Of a DNA stretch of 64,000 bases, positions 30,529 to 38,710 are shown one piece after another. Both the position numbers and the translations under genes were made by a program. Under the pieces are notes generated by a model. It was not told where the DNA came from. It saw only the letters and a program-made list of their open reading frames with translations, and did not search any database. Position 1 is the stretch's first letter. Each line of letters starts with the position of its first letter. This stretch comes from Prevotella sp. (lineage in GTDB: Bacteria; Bacteroidota; Bacteroidia; Bacteroidales; Bacteroidaceae), in the NCBI GenBank assembly GCA_022769285.1, contig JALEKD010000025.1, positions 1 to 64,000 on the forward strand, in the 5' to 3' direction.

Positions 30529-30876
30529 CTATACTATCCCCGATAGGTGACGCTTCAGCTCCTGTAACTGACTGCGCACGGAGAGGAGCGTTTCGAGCAC
30601 CTCACTGCTCTTGTCCACACCCTTGCGGTTCTCTACCAGCATCTTACGGGCGGCAGCCAACTTGAAGCCACGCACCTTGACCAGGCTGTAGATGGTTTTG
30701 AGCAACTCCAAGTCCTCGGCCGTGTACTGGCGCACCTTGTTGAGCGCCTGCGTCTTCGGTCTGAGCTGCGGGAACTCTTTCTCCCAGTAGCGCAGAGTAC
30801 TCTCGTTAACGCCCAGCAACTGAGCTACCTCCTTGATGGAGTAGTAGAGCTTGAGCTCCTTGTCCTTTGTAAGCAT
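30529..30876 (-). CDS. MerR family transcriptional regulator
   Basis: [32 protein letters not shown]...[18 protein letters not shown]. Confidence 0.9.
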   Translation of the reverse strand: MLTKDKELKLYYSIKEVAQLLGVNESTLRYWEKEFPQLRPKTQALNKVRQYTAEDLELLKTIYSLVKVRGFKLAAARKMLVENRKGVDKSSEVLETLLSVRSQLQELKRHLSGIV

Positions 30877-30901
30877 TTATTTGCACCTTTTTATACAATT
30901 A

Positions 30902-30937
30902 CTTGCAAAAATACGCATTTCTTGGTATCTTTGCAAG
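30902..30937. promoter_or_regulatory. Overlapping divergent promoters of merR and alaS arranged as a palindrome
   Basis: CTTGCAAAAATAC-N10-GTATCTTTGCAAG, 12/13 arm matches; TATTTTTG (-) and TATCTTTG (+). Confidence 0.6.
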
Positions 30938-30987
30938 AGTTTTTGGAAAAAGATGGAATTATAAAGCAGATTAAAGCAAAAACAAAT

Positions 30988-33609
30988 ATGATGACAGCAA
31001 ATGAAATCCGTGACTCGTACAAAAAATTCTTCGAGTCTAAAGGACACGTTATCGTCCCTTCGGCCCCAATGGTTATCAAGGACGATCCCACGCTGATGTT
31101 TACAAATGCAGGTATGAACCAGTGGAAGGACATCATACTGGGTACCAAGGACCCCGAGCCTCGCCGCCGCACCGACTCACAGAAATGTCTGCGCGTGAGC
31201 GGCAAGCACAACGACCTGGAGGAGGTGGGCCACGACACTTACCACCACACCATGTTTGAAATGCTCGGCAACTGGAGTTTTGGCGACTACTTCAAGCAGG
31301 GAGCTATCGACTACGCCTGGGAATACCTCGTCGACGTGCTGCATCTTGACCCCAAGGATCTGTATGTTACTGTTTTCGAGGGCTCGCCCGAAGAGAATAT
31401 TCCCCGCGATAACGAGGCCGCTGGCTACTGGGCCAAGCACCTGCCTGCCGACCACATCATTAACGGCAACAAGCACGACAACTTCTGGGAGATGGGCGAC
31501 ACGGGGCCCTGTGGCCCCTGCTCTGAGATACACGTTGACTCACGCCCCGAGAATGAGCGCGGCAACGTGCCCGGACGCGACTTGGTCAACAAGGATGATC
31601 CTCAGGTCATCGAGATTTGGAACATCGTGTTCATGCAGTTCAACCGCAAGGCCGACGGCAGCCTCGAGCCGCTGTCCATGAACGTTATCGATACCGGTAT
31701 GGGCTTCGAGCGCCTGGTGCGCATGCTCCAGGGCAAGCACTCTAACTACGATACCGACATCTTCCAGCCGCTTATCCATGAGGAGGAGCGCCTTACCGGA
31801 CTGAAATACGGGGTCAGCGAAGACACCGATGTGGCCATGCGCGTGGTGGCCGACCACCTGCGGGCCGTAGCGTTCTCCATCGCTGATGGTCAGCTGCCCT
31901 CTAACGCCAAGGCTGGTTACGTTATCCGTCGTATCCTGCGTCGCGCCATCCGCTACGCATACACCTTCCTCGGCCAGAAGGAGGCTTTCATCTACAAACT
32001 TCTCCCCGTGCTCATCCAGGAGATGGGCGAGGCTTACCCTGAGCTCCCCGCACAGCGCGAACTCATCGGCCGCGTTATGAAAGAGGAGGAAGACTCGTTC
32101 CTACGTACCCTTGAGAAGGGCATCAACATGCTCCAGACGGCTATGGACCATCTCAAGGCCGAGGGCAAGACCCAGCTTGACGGTGTTCAGGCTTTCCGCC
32201 TGTTTGACACTTACGGTTTCCCACTCGACCTTACTGAACTTATCTGCCGCGAGCATGGCTTCACGGTCGATGAGCAGCAGTTTGACGCTGAGATGCAGAA
32301 GCAGAAGGACCGCGCCCGCAACGCCGCCTCGGTTGAGAACGGCGACTGGATAGAAGTGGCCGAGGGCAACCAGCAGTTTGTGGGCTACGACTACACTGAG
32401 TACGAGTGCCACATCCTGCGTTATCGCAAGGTTACCCAGAAGAAGAACTCGTTCTACGAACTGGTGCTCGACTACACGCCATTCTATGGCGAGATGGGCG
32501 GCCAGGTAGGCGATACGGGTGTACTGGTCAACGGCGACGAGACCATAGAGGTCATAGACACCAAGCGCGAGAACAACCAGTCGATACACATCGTCAAGCA
32601 ACTGCCCAAGGATATCAAGGCGCAGTTTATGGCTTGCGTGGATGTTGACAAGCGCGAGGCCAGCGCAGCCAACCATACCGCTACACACCTGCTGGACTAC
32701 GCACTCAAGCAGGTACTTGGCGACCATATAGAGCAGAAGGGCTCGTATGTGAGTGCCGACACCCTGCGCTTCGACTTCTCTCACTTCCAGAAAGTTACCG
32801 ATGACCAGCTGCGCCAGGTAGAGCGTCTGGTCAACGACATGATACGCCAGGACTTACCTCTCGACGAGCATCGCGACACGCCGTTAGAGGAGGCTAAGAA
32901 GTTAGGTGCCATCGCCCTGTTCGGCGAGAAGTACGGCGACAAAGTGCGCGTGGTTCGCTTCGGCCCGTCGTGCGAGTTCTGCGGTGGTATTCACGCCAAG
33001 AGCACCGGCCACATCGGCATGTTCAAGATTATCAGCGAGAGTTCGGTAGCTGCCGGCATCCGCCGTATCGAGGCCCTTACCGGCAAGACTTGCGAAGAGA
33101 CTTTCTACGCCTTAGAGGACGCCATGCGCGAGATTAAGGGCCTGTTCAACAACGCCAAAGACCTGCAGGGTGTCATCGCCAAGTACATCGAGGAGCACGA
33201 TGCTATGAAGAAAGACATCGAGCGCTTCCGTGCGCAGGCCGTAGACCGCATGGCCAAGACGCTGGTAGATAAGGCGTTCGATGTAAACGGTATTCGCGTG
33301 GTCAAGGCCATCGTTCCCTTTGAGCCGGCATCGGCCAAGGACTTGGTATTCAAGATACGCGAGGCGCTGCCCACCAACTTGCTCTGTGTCATTGGTTCTA
33401 CGGCTCACGACAAGCCCCTGCTCTCAGTTATGCTGAGCGATGACATGGTAAGCGACCATGGTCTCAACGCGGGCAAGATGATACGCGAGGCTGCCAAACT
33501 CATTCAGGGTGGTGGCGGCGGTCAGCCCCACTATGCCCAGGCTGGCGGCAAGAATATTGACGGTCTCAGCGCCGCTGTCGACAAGGTGGTCGAGCTGGCC
33601 AACCTCTAA
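30988..33609 (+). CDS. alaS: Alanyl-tRNA synthetase
   Basis: [65 protein letters not shown]. Confidence 0.97.
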   Translation: MMTANEIRDSYKKFFESKGHVIVPSAPMVIKDDPTLMFTNAGMNQWKDIILGTKDPEPRRRTDSQKCLRVSGKHNDLEEVGHDTYHHTMFEMLGNWSFGDYFKQGAIDYAWEYLVDVLHLDPKDLYVTVFEGSPEENIPRDNEAAGYWAKHLPADHIINGNKHDNFWEMGDTGPCGPCSEIHVDSRPENERGNVPGRDLVNKDDPQVIEIWNIVFMQFNRKADGSLEPLSMNVIDTGMGFERLVRMLQGKHSNYDTDIFQPLIHEEERLTGLKYGVSEDTDVAMRVVADHLRAVAFSIADGQLPSNAKAGYVIRRILRRAIRYAYTFLGQKEAFIYKLLPVLIQEMGEAYPELPAQRELIGRVMKEEEDSFLRTLEKGINMLQTAMDHLKAEGKTQLDGVQAFRLFDTYGFPLDLTELICREHGFTVDEQQFDAEMQKQKDRARNAASVENGDWIEVAEGNQQFVGYDYTEYECHILRYRKVTQKKNSFYELVLDYTPFYGEMGGQVGDTGVLVNGDETIEVIDTKRENNQSIHIVKQLPKDIKAQFMACVDVDKREASAANHTATHLLDYALKQVLGDHIEQKGSYVSADTLRFDFSHFQKVTDDQLRQVERLVNDMIRQDLPLDEHRDTPLEEAKKLGAIALFGEKYGDKVRVVRFGPSCEFCGGIHAKSTGHIGMFKIISESSVAAGIRRIEALTGKTCEETFYALEDAMREIKGLFNNAKDLQGVIAKYIEEHDAMKKDIERFRAQAVDRMAKTLVDKAFDVNGIRVVKAIVPFEPASAKDLVFKIREALPTNLLCVIGSTAHDKPLLSVMLSDDMVSDHGLNAGKMIREAAKLIQGGGGGQPHYAQAGGKNIDGLSAAVDKVVELANL

Positions 33610-33637
33610 ACACTACATTCCTTTAGAACTCTATACC

Positions 33638-33673
33638 AAAAGTGGCAGCCATCGCGGTTGCCACTTTTTTTGT
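33638..33673 (+). terminator. Terminator after alaS
   Basis: aaaagtggca...tgccactttttttgtt. Confidence 0.85.
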
Positions 33674-33801
33674 TACCCTAATCAAAAAGAGGAGCCCCCA
33701 CAGGCTGCCGGCACACTGCCACAACCCATTGAGGCTCCCTCTTACAGGCCTGTTATCGGTTAAGAATGTAAATATCCTCTTTAGCCAATTCGAGTAAGCG
33801 C

Positions 33802-34008
33802 TTAATCGCTCCAGAGGCCTCCATTGCCATCTGTCAAACGCTCTATGTTTTCCTCAGAATAATCCTCTTCGTCTGCCATACGCATTGACGAATTTGCAAG
33901 AACTGCCTGCGACTGAACCTTGACGATTACTGTTTCTGGTTTAAGATAGCCAGCACTGACCAGCATGAAGACAAAACAGGCAAACTGAAGAAGATAAAGT
34001 GTGTCCAT
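33802..34008 (-). CDS. Small protein (68 aa) with hydrophobic N-terminus and acidic C-terminus, function unknown
   Basis: MDTLYLLQFACFVFMLVSAGYLKPETVIVKVQSQAVLANSSMRMADEEDYSEENIERLTDGNGGLWSD. Confidence 0.5.
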   Translation of the reverse strand: MDTLYLLQFACFVFMLVSAGYLKPETVIVKVQSQAVLANSSMRMADEEDYSEENIERLTDGNGGLWSD

Positions 34009-34136
34009 GTTATTACTGTATATATCAAGTGAACTATTATGAGTTTTCTGACTGCAAATATAGAAAAATCTGCCCATACGGCCATGTCATCTGCCCATTA
34101 ATATTCAGGGGACACCCATCGCCCCAGGGAGCGAGA

Positions 34137-35579
34137 CTATCCGCCCGGCTCTATCTGGCTCTTAGGCCAGTTGACAAGGTACAGGCGCTCAGTGGCGCGG
34201 GTAAAGGCAGTGTAGAGCCAGTGGATATAATCGGGCGTAAGCATATCGTCGGTCATGTAGCCCTGGTCTACATACACATGGGCCCACTGGCCACCCTGCG
34301 CCTTGTGGCAAGTAACGGCGTAGGCGAACTTAACCTGGAGCGCGTTATAATAAGTATCGGCACGCAGGGCCTTCATACGGTCGGCCTTGCGTGGCAGGTC
34401 GGCATAGTCGGCCATTACGCCCTCGTAGAGCTGGTCGGCCTGCTCGCGGGTGAGTGCCGGGGTCTCGGTAAGCAGGCTGTCGAGCACTAAGGTGGCCTGA
34501 AACTCGTAGTCGCCATAATCAGGAAAACAGAGCCACACGTCGGCAAAGCGCAGCCCGTAAAACTCGCGCTGGCGGCGCACCTTGATAACCCGGCAGCGGT
34601 CGCCATTGGCGATAAAGGCGAAAGGGGGCGCATCGGCCGAGCCATTGGGAGTGGGCGGCAGATAGTGGTTCTTGACCACCATGAGCATGTCGCCCGTGGC
34701 CAGGTCGTCCTCGCGGTCCAGTATCATGGCGCGTATGCCTAAGTTGTACACCTTGGCCCGCTTGTTGGACCTCGTAATCACCATAGTGTCGTCTATACCC
34801 ACGGCATGGTAGCTGGCGGCCAGTGCGTCGACCAGCTCGTTGCCCGGCACCACGCATATATCGGCAAAGCCGGCCAACCGTATGCGGGGCAACTGGGTGG
34901 CGGCATCGTGGGTTATCATGGCCCTTATCACGGTGGCGTTATAGAGTATGCCGCTCAGCGCCGCCTGGCGCACCACCTCGGCCAGGTCGGCCCGGTACAC
35001 CCTCAGGGCGTAGCCCTCTAACACCATGGCGCTCAGGGCAGGCGACTCTTCCTCGCCCACGGGCGGTAGCTGGGCGCTGTCGCCTATCAGCATCAACCGG
35101 CAGTTGCGTCCGCCATATACATAGGTTATCAGGTCGTCTAACAGGCAACCAGTACCGAAACTGCTGTCGCCCCCGGCACCGTTGGCTATCATCGAGGCTT
35201 CGTCTACTACGAAGAGTGTATCTGTATGTAGGTTGTCGTTCAGGTTGAACACCCCTCCCCCACTCACCACGGCCCGCTCGCGGTATATCTTGCGGTGAAT
35301 GGTGTAAGCTGCCATACCGCTATAGAGCGACAGCACCTTGGCGGCGCGTCCCGTAGGGGCCAACAGCACCATACGCTGGCCCAACCGGGTCAGGGTGCGT
35401 ACCAGCGCTGCCATGAGCGATGTCTTGCCAGTTCCGGCCGAGCCACGCAGTATCATCGCCACCCGTGTTTCGCGGTCGGCGAGGAAGTGGCCAAACTGGT
35501 GCAAAGCCCTATGCTGGTCTGCCGTAGGCTCGAAGCCCAGCTGCTGTTGTACTTGGCGTACAAATTCATCAATGCTCAT
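34137..35579 (-). CDS. RecD-like ATP-dependent helicase (UvrD/REP superfamily 1)
   Basis: LRGSAGTGKTSLMAALV, FVVDEASMIAN, LIGDSAQLPPVGEEESPAL, YAVTCHKAQGGQWAHVYVD; start MSIDEFVRQ. Confidence 0.9.
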   Translation of the reverse strand: MSIDEFVRQVQQQLGFEPTADQHRALHQFGHFLADRETRVAMILRGSAGTGKTSLMAALVRTLTRLGQRMVLLAPTGRAAKVLSLYSGMAAYTIHRKIYRERAVVSGGGVFNLNDNLHTDTLFVVDEASMIANGAGGDSSFGTGCLLDDLITYVYGGRNCRLMLIGDSAQLPPVGEEESPALSAMVLEGYALRVYRADLAEVVRQAALSGILYNATVIRAMITHDAATQLPRIRLAGFADICVVPGNELVDALAASYHAVGIDDTMVITRSNKRAKVYNLGIRAMILDREDDLATGDMLMVVKNHYLPPTPNGSADAPPFAFIANGDRCRVIKVRRQREFYGLRFADVWLCFPDYGDYEFQATLVLDSLLTETPALTREQADQLYEGVMADYADLPRKADRMKALRADTYYNALQVKFAYAVTCHKAQGGQWAHVYVDQGYMTDDMLTPDYIHWLYTAFTRATERLYLVNWPKSQIEPGG

Positions 35580-35751
35580 TATCCTCGGGGTCTGTGACAA
35601 CAGCGCAAAAGTAAGCATATTTTTCCTAATCGCCACCGATACTCCTCACAAAGTTGCCCCCATCGGCCTGTTTTATCGCTCCGCCGTCGCCCACTGTCAG
35701 CCCTTCGCGCGCACACGCGTATATATATAAAAGGTAAAAAGCGAAATGGCA

Positions 35752-36035
35752 CTTTGAAAGGTAAAAAGTAAAGGAGTAAAAAGATAAAAAAACACTGCTG
35801 AAGACTGCCACTATCGTACCAATGGCTGTCGCAAGAAATAAAAGAACGGCCTTTAGCCTTCTAAAGACGGTTCCCAGCTTTCTAAAGACGGCTCCGGGAA
35901 ACATAAAGGTCAGTCTCCACGCTTTTAAGGATATATCCGACTACACCTGAGTGGCTCTCTGCCCCTCTACTTTTTACCTATTTACCTTTCGCAGCACTTT
36001 TTACCGTTTTACTCCTTTACTTTTTACTTTTCAAA
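35752..36035. repeat. Composite element: ~45-nt inverted repeats flanking a family 1 21-nt array (35846-35929)
   Basis: Left arm 35753-35799 and right arm 35991-36035 share 21 exact nt gtaaaaagtaaaggagtaaaa in inverted orientation. Confidence 0.7.
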
Positions 36036-36070
36036 TCAGCCTCCATTCATTGCACAATCATCGCCATTTG

Positions 36071-36095
36071 TGCACAGACAGCAACGGTCTGTGCA
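36071..36095. promoter_or_regulatory. Perfect 9-bp inverted repeat TGCACAGAC-N7-GTCTGTGCA upstream of the etfBA promoter
   Basis: Read directly; a further TGCACAA/TTGTGCA pair at 36051-36057/36068-36074. Confidence 0.5.
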
Positions 36096-36111
36096 AATTT
36101 AATTACGATAA

Positions 36112-36143
36112 TTTGGTCAACCTGTAAAATATTAGTAATTTTG
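36112..36143 (+). promoter_or_regulatory. Promoter for etfBA: TTTG-N20-TAATTTTG
   Basis: TTTG 36112-36115, TAATTTTG 36136-36143. Confidence 0.7.
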
Positions 36144-36188
36144 CGACCGTAATTTATATCGAAATCAATATAATTTTAAATATTTCTT

Positions 36189-37058
36189 ATGAGTTTGAAA
36201 ATCGTTGTACTTGCAAAGCAGGTACCAGACACAAGAAATGTGGGCAAAGACGCGATGACCGCCGAGGGCACCGTTAACCGTGCCGCGCTGCCCGCTATCT
36301 TCAACCCCGAAGACTTGAACGCTCTTGAGCAGGCCCTCCGCCTGAAAGAGCAGAACCCCGGCAGCACAGTAGGCGTGCTCACCATGGGCCCTCCCCGTGC
36401 TGGCGAGATAATCCGTCAGGGACTTTACCGCGGTGCTGATACCGGATGGCTGCTTACCGACCGTCTCTTTGCAGGTGCCGACACGCTGGCCACATCGTAC
36501 GCATTGGCTACGGGCATCAAGAAAATAGGCGATGTAGACATCGTGATAGGCGGCCGACAGGCCATCGACGGCGATACGGCCCAGGTGGGTCCTCAGGTGG
36601 CTCAGAAGTTGGGTCTGAACCAGGTAACTTACGCCGAGGAGATACTCAAGGTAGAGAATGGCAAGGCCACCATACGCCGCCACATCGACGGAGGCGTAGA
36701 GACCGTAGAGGCACCGCTGCCTGTAGTGGTAACGGTTAACGGTAGCGCCGCCCCCTGCCGTCCCTGCAACGCCAAGCTGGTCATGAAGTACAAGTATGCC
36801 ACCTGCCCCATGGAGCGCAAGGGAGATGAGCCCTGGGCTGCCCTCTATGAGGAGCGCCCGTACCTGACGCTGAACCAGTGGACCGTGGCTGACGTAGACG
36901 GAGACCCTCAGCAGTGTGGACTGGCCGGCTCGCCGACCAAGGTGAAGGCCGTAAAGAACATAGTGTTCCAGGCTAAGGAGAGCAAGACCCTTACGGCAAG
37001 CGACGCCGATGTAGAGGGCCTGGTAAAGGAATTGTTAGACGAAAAGATTATTGGTTAA
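36189..37058 (+). CDS. etfB: Electron transfer flavoprotein subunit beta
   Basis: KIVVLAKQVPDTRNV, GRQAIDGDTAQVGPQVA. Confidence 0.95.
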   Translation: MSLKIVVLAKQVPDTRNVGKDAMTAEGTVNRAALPAIFNPEDLNALEQALRLKEQNPGSTVGVLTMGPPRAGEIIRQGLYRGADTGWLLTDRLFAGADTLATSYALATGIKKIGDVDIVIGGRQAIDGDTAQVGPQVAQKLGLNQVTYAEEILKVENGKATIRRHIDGGVETVEAPLPVVVTVNGSAAPCRPCNAKLVMKYKYATCPMERKGDEPWAALYEERPYLTLNQWTVADVDGDPQQCGLAGSPTKVKAVKNIVFQAKESKTLTASDADVEGLVKELLDEKIIG

Positions 37059-37063
37059 TAGAT

Positions 37064-38086
37064 ATGAACAACGTATTTGTATATTGTGAAATCGAAGGCA
37101 CCCAGGTTGCCGAGGTTTCTCAGGAATTGCTAACTAAGGGCCGCAAGCTGGCCAACGAGTTGGGGGTAGATCTCAACGCTATCGTGGCTGGCACCGGCAT
37201 CAAGGGCAAGGTAGAAGAGCAAATCTTGCCTTACGGCGTAGATAAGTTGTTCGTATTCGATGCCGACGGCCTATTCCCCTACACATCGGCCCCGCACACC
37301 GACATACTGGTTAACCTGTTCAAGGAGGAGAAGCCGCAGATAGCACTCATGGGCGCCACCGTAATAGGCCGCGACCTGGGTCCCCGGGTATCTTCATCGC
37401 TTACATCGGGCCTCACGGCCGACTGTACGCAGCTGGAGATAGGCGACTACGATGACAAGAAGAGCGGCAAGCACTACGACCACCTGCTCTACCAGATACG
37501 CCCCGCCTTTGGCGGCAACATCGTGGCCACCATCGTCAACCCCGACCACCGTCCACAGATGGCCACCGTACGCTCTGGCGTCATGCAGAAGGCTCTCTAC
37601 GACGGCAAGGCCAAGGGCGAGGTGATTTATCCAGAGGTTAGCAAGTACGTGTCGGCCGAAGCGTTCGTTGTCAAGGTTCTTGACCGTCATGTCGAGGCTG
37701 CCAAGCACAACCTGAAGGGTGCTCCTATCGTTGTGGCCGGTGGTTACGGCGTGGGCAGCAAGGAGGGCTTCGACCAGCTCTTCCAGTTGGCCAAGGAGCT
37801 CCATGGTGAGGTTGGCGCCAGTCGCGCCGCTGTCGACGCAGGCTGGGTAGACCACGACCGCCAGATTGGCCAGACCGGTGTTACCGTTCATCCTAAGGTG
37901 TACATCGCCTGCGGTATCTCAGGCCAGATACAGCACATCGCCGGTATGCAGGACTCGGGCATCATCATCTCTGTGAACAGCGACCCCGACGCTCCTATCA
38001 ACAAGATAGCCGACTACGTTATCGTTGGTACCGTCGAAGAGGTAGTGCCCAAGCTCATCAAGTATTACAAACAGAATTCTAAGTAA
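37064..38086 (+). CDS. etfA: Electron transfer flavoprotein subunit alpha
   Basis: PIVVAGGYGVGSKEGFDQLF, ACGISGQIQHIAGMQDSGIIISVNSDPDAPINKIADYVIVGTVEEVVPKL. Confidence 0.95.
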   Translation: MNNVFVYCEIEGTQVAEVSQELLTKGRKLANELGVDLNAIVAGTGIKGKVEEQILPYGVDKLFVFDADGLFPYTSAPHTDILVNLFKEEKPQIALMGATVIGRDLGPRVSSSLTSGLTADCTQLEIGDYDDKKSGKHYDHLLYQIRPAFGGNIVATIVNPDHRPQMATVRSGVMQKALYDGKAKGEVIYPEVSKYVSAEAFVVKVLDRHVEAAKHNLKGAPIVVAGGYGVGSKEGFDQLFQLAKELHGEVGASRAAVDAGWVDHDRQIGQTGVTVHPKVYIACGISGQIQHIAGMQDSGIIISVNSDPDAPINKIADYVIVGTVEEVVPKLIKYYKQNSK

Positions 38087-38090
38087 TAGA

Positions 38091-38125
38091 AGCCCCACCC
38101 CAACCCTCCCCCAAAGGGAGGGAGT
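38091..38125 (-). repeat. Hairpin/G-quadruplex-type repeat copy U (inverted relative to the three downstream copies)
   Basis: Reverse complement actccctccctttgggggagggttggggtggggct matches copy D1 at 30/35 positions. Confidence 0.85.
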
Positions 38126-38208
38126 GCTTACACTGTACGGGGTACTGCTGACAAAAGACGGAACGGCCACACCCTAAATATGGGACGGCTTCGCCCGACC
38201 GCTACACA

Positions 38209-38541
38209 TTGCTAAAGCCATTTGCAGGGGAGAACCGCAGAAAGATGACACCCAGTGAATCATTACTTTGGGAGTATCTACGAAATCATCTGAGTGGCTT
38301 CCACTTCCGAAGGCAGCACATCATAGGGGATTACATCGTCGATTTCGTTTGTCCGAGCGGCCAACTATTCGTTGAAATAGACGGAGGCTACCACTCGGAA
38401 CCACGACAGGCTGCAGAAGACGCCCTGCGCACCGAACGGCTCACCAACATGGGCTACCGGGTAACAAGGTTTACCAATGAGCAGGTAACAAACAGCATCA
38501 AAGAGGTAATAACTATTATAAAAAACAACATTAAACAATAA
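38209..38541 (+). CDS. DUF559 endonuclease domain protein (Vsr/PD-(D/E)XK-like)
   Basis: MTPSESLLWEYLRNHLSGFHFRRQHIIGDYIVDFVCPSGQLFVEIDGGYHSEPRQAAEDALRTERLTNMGYRVTRFTNEQV; TTG start at 38209 or ATG at 38245. Confidence 0.9.
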   Translation: MLKPFAGENRRKMTPSESLLWEYLRNHLSGFHFRRQHIIGDYIVDFVCPSGQLFVEIDGGYHSEPRQAAEDALRTERLTNMGYRVTRFTNEQVTNSIKEVITIIKNNIKQ

Positions 38542-38560
38542 ACAAAAACAATCCTCACCG

Positions 38561-38702
38561 ACTCCCTCCCCTTGGGGGAGGGCCGGGGTGGGGTCTAACA
38601 AAAATCCCCCAACCTACTTCCTCCCTTTGTGGAGGACTGGGAAGGGGCTAAAAAAAGTCCCCAACTTGCTCCCTCCCCTTGGGGGAGGGCCGGGGAGGGG
38701 CT
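38561..38702 (+). repeat. Three tandem hairpin/G-rich repeats D1 (38561-38595), D2 (38616-38649), D3 (38668-38702), spaced 52-55 nt
   Basis: ctccctccccttgggggagggccggggtgggg and variants; D3 ends 8 nt before the next start codon. Confidence 0.85.
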
Positions 38703-38710
38703 CCAAAATT

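Noticed and set aside
30922-30987. Upstream TTG start for alaS
   Set aside because: It lies inside the promoter -7 element; the conserved AlaRS start [11 protein letters not shown] is at 30988.
38588-38710. N-terminal extension of the acyl-CoA dehydrogenase ORF
   Set aside because: The extension (MGSNKNPPTYFLPLWRTGKG...) is translation of the D2/D3 repeats; the conserved protein starts at MANYYTDHP (38711).
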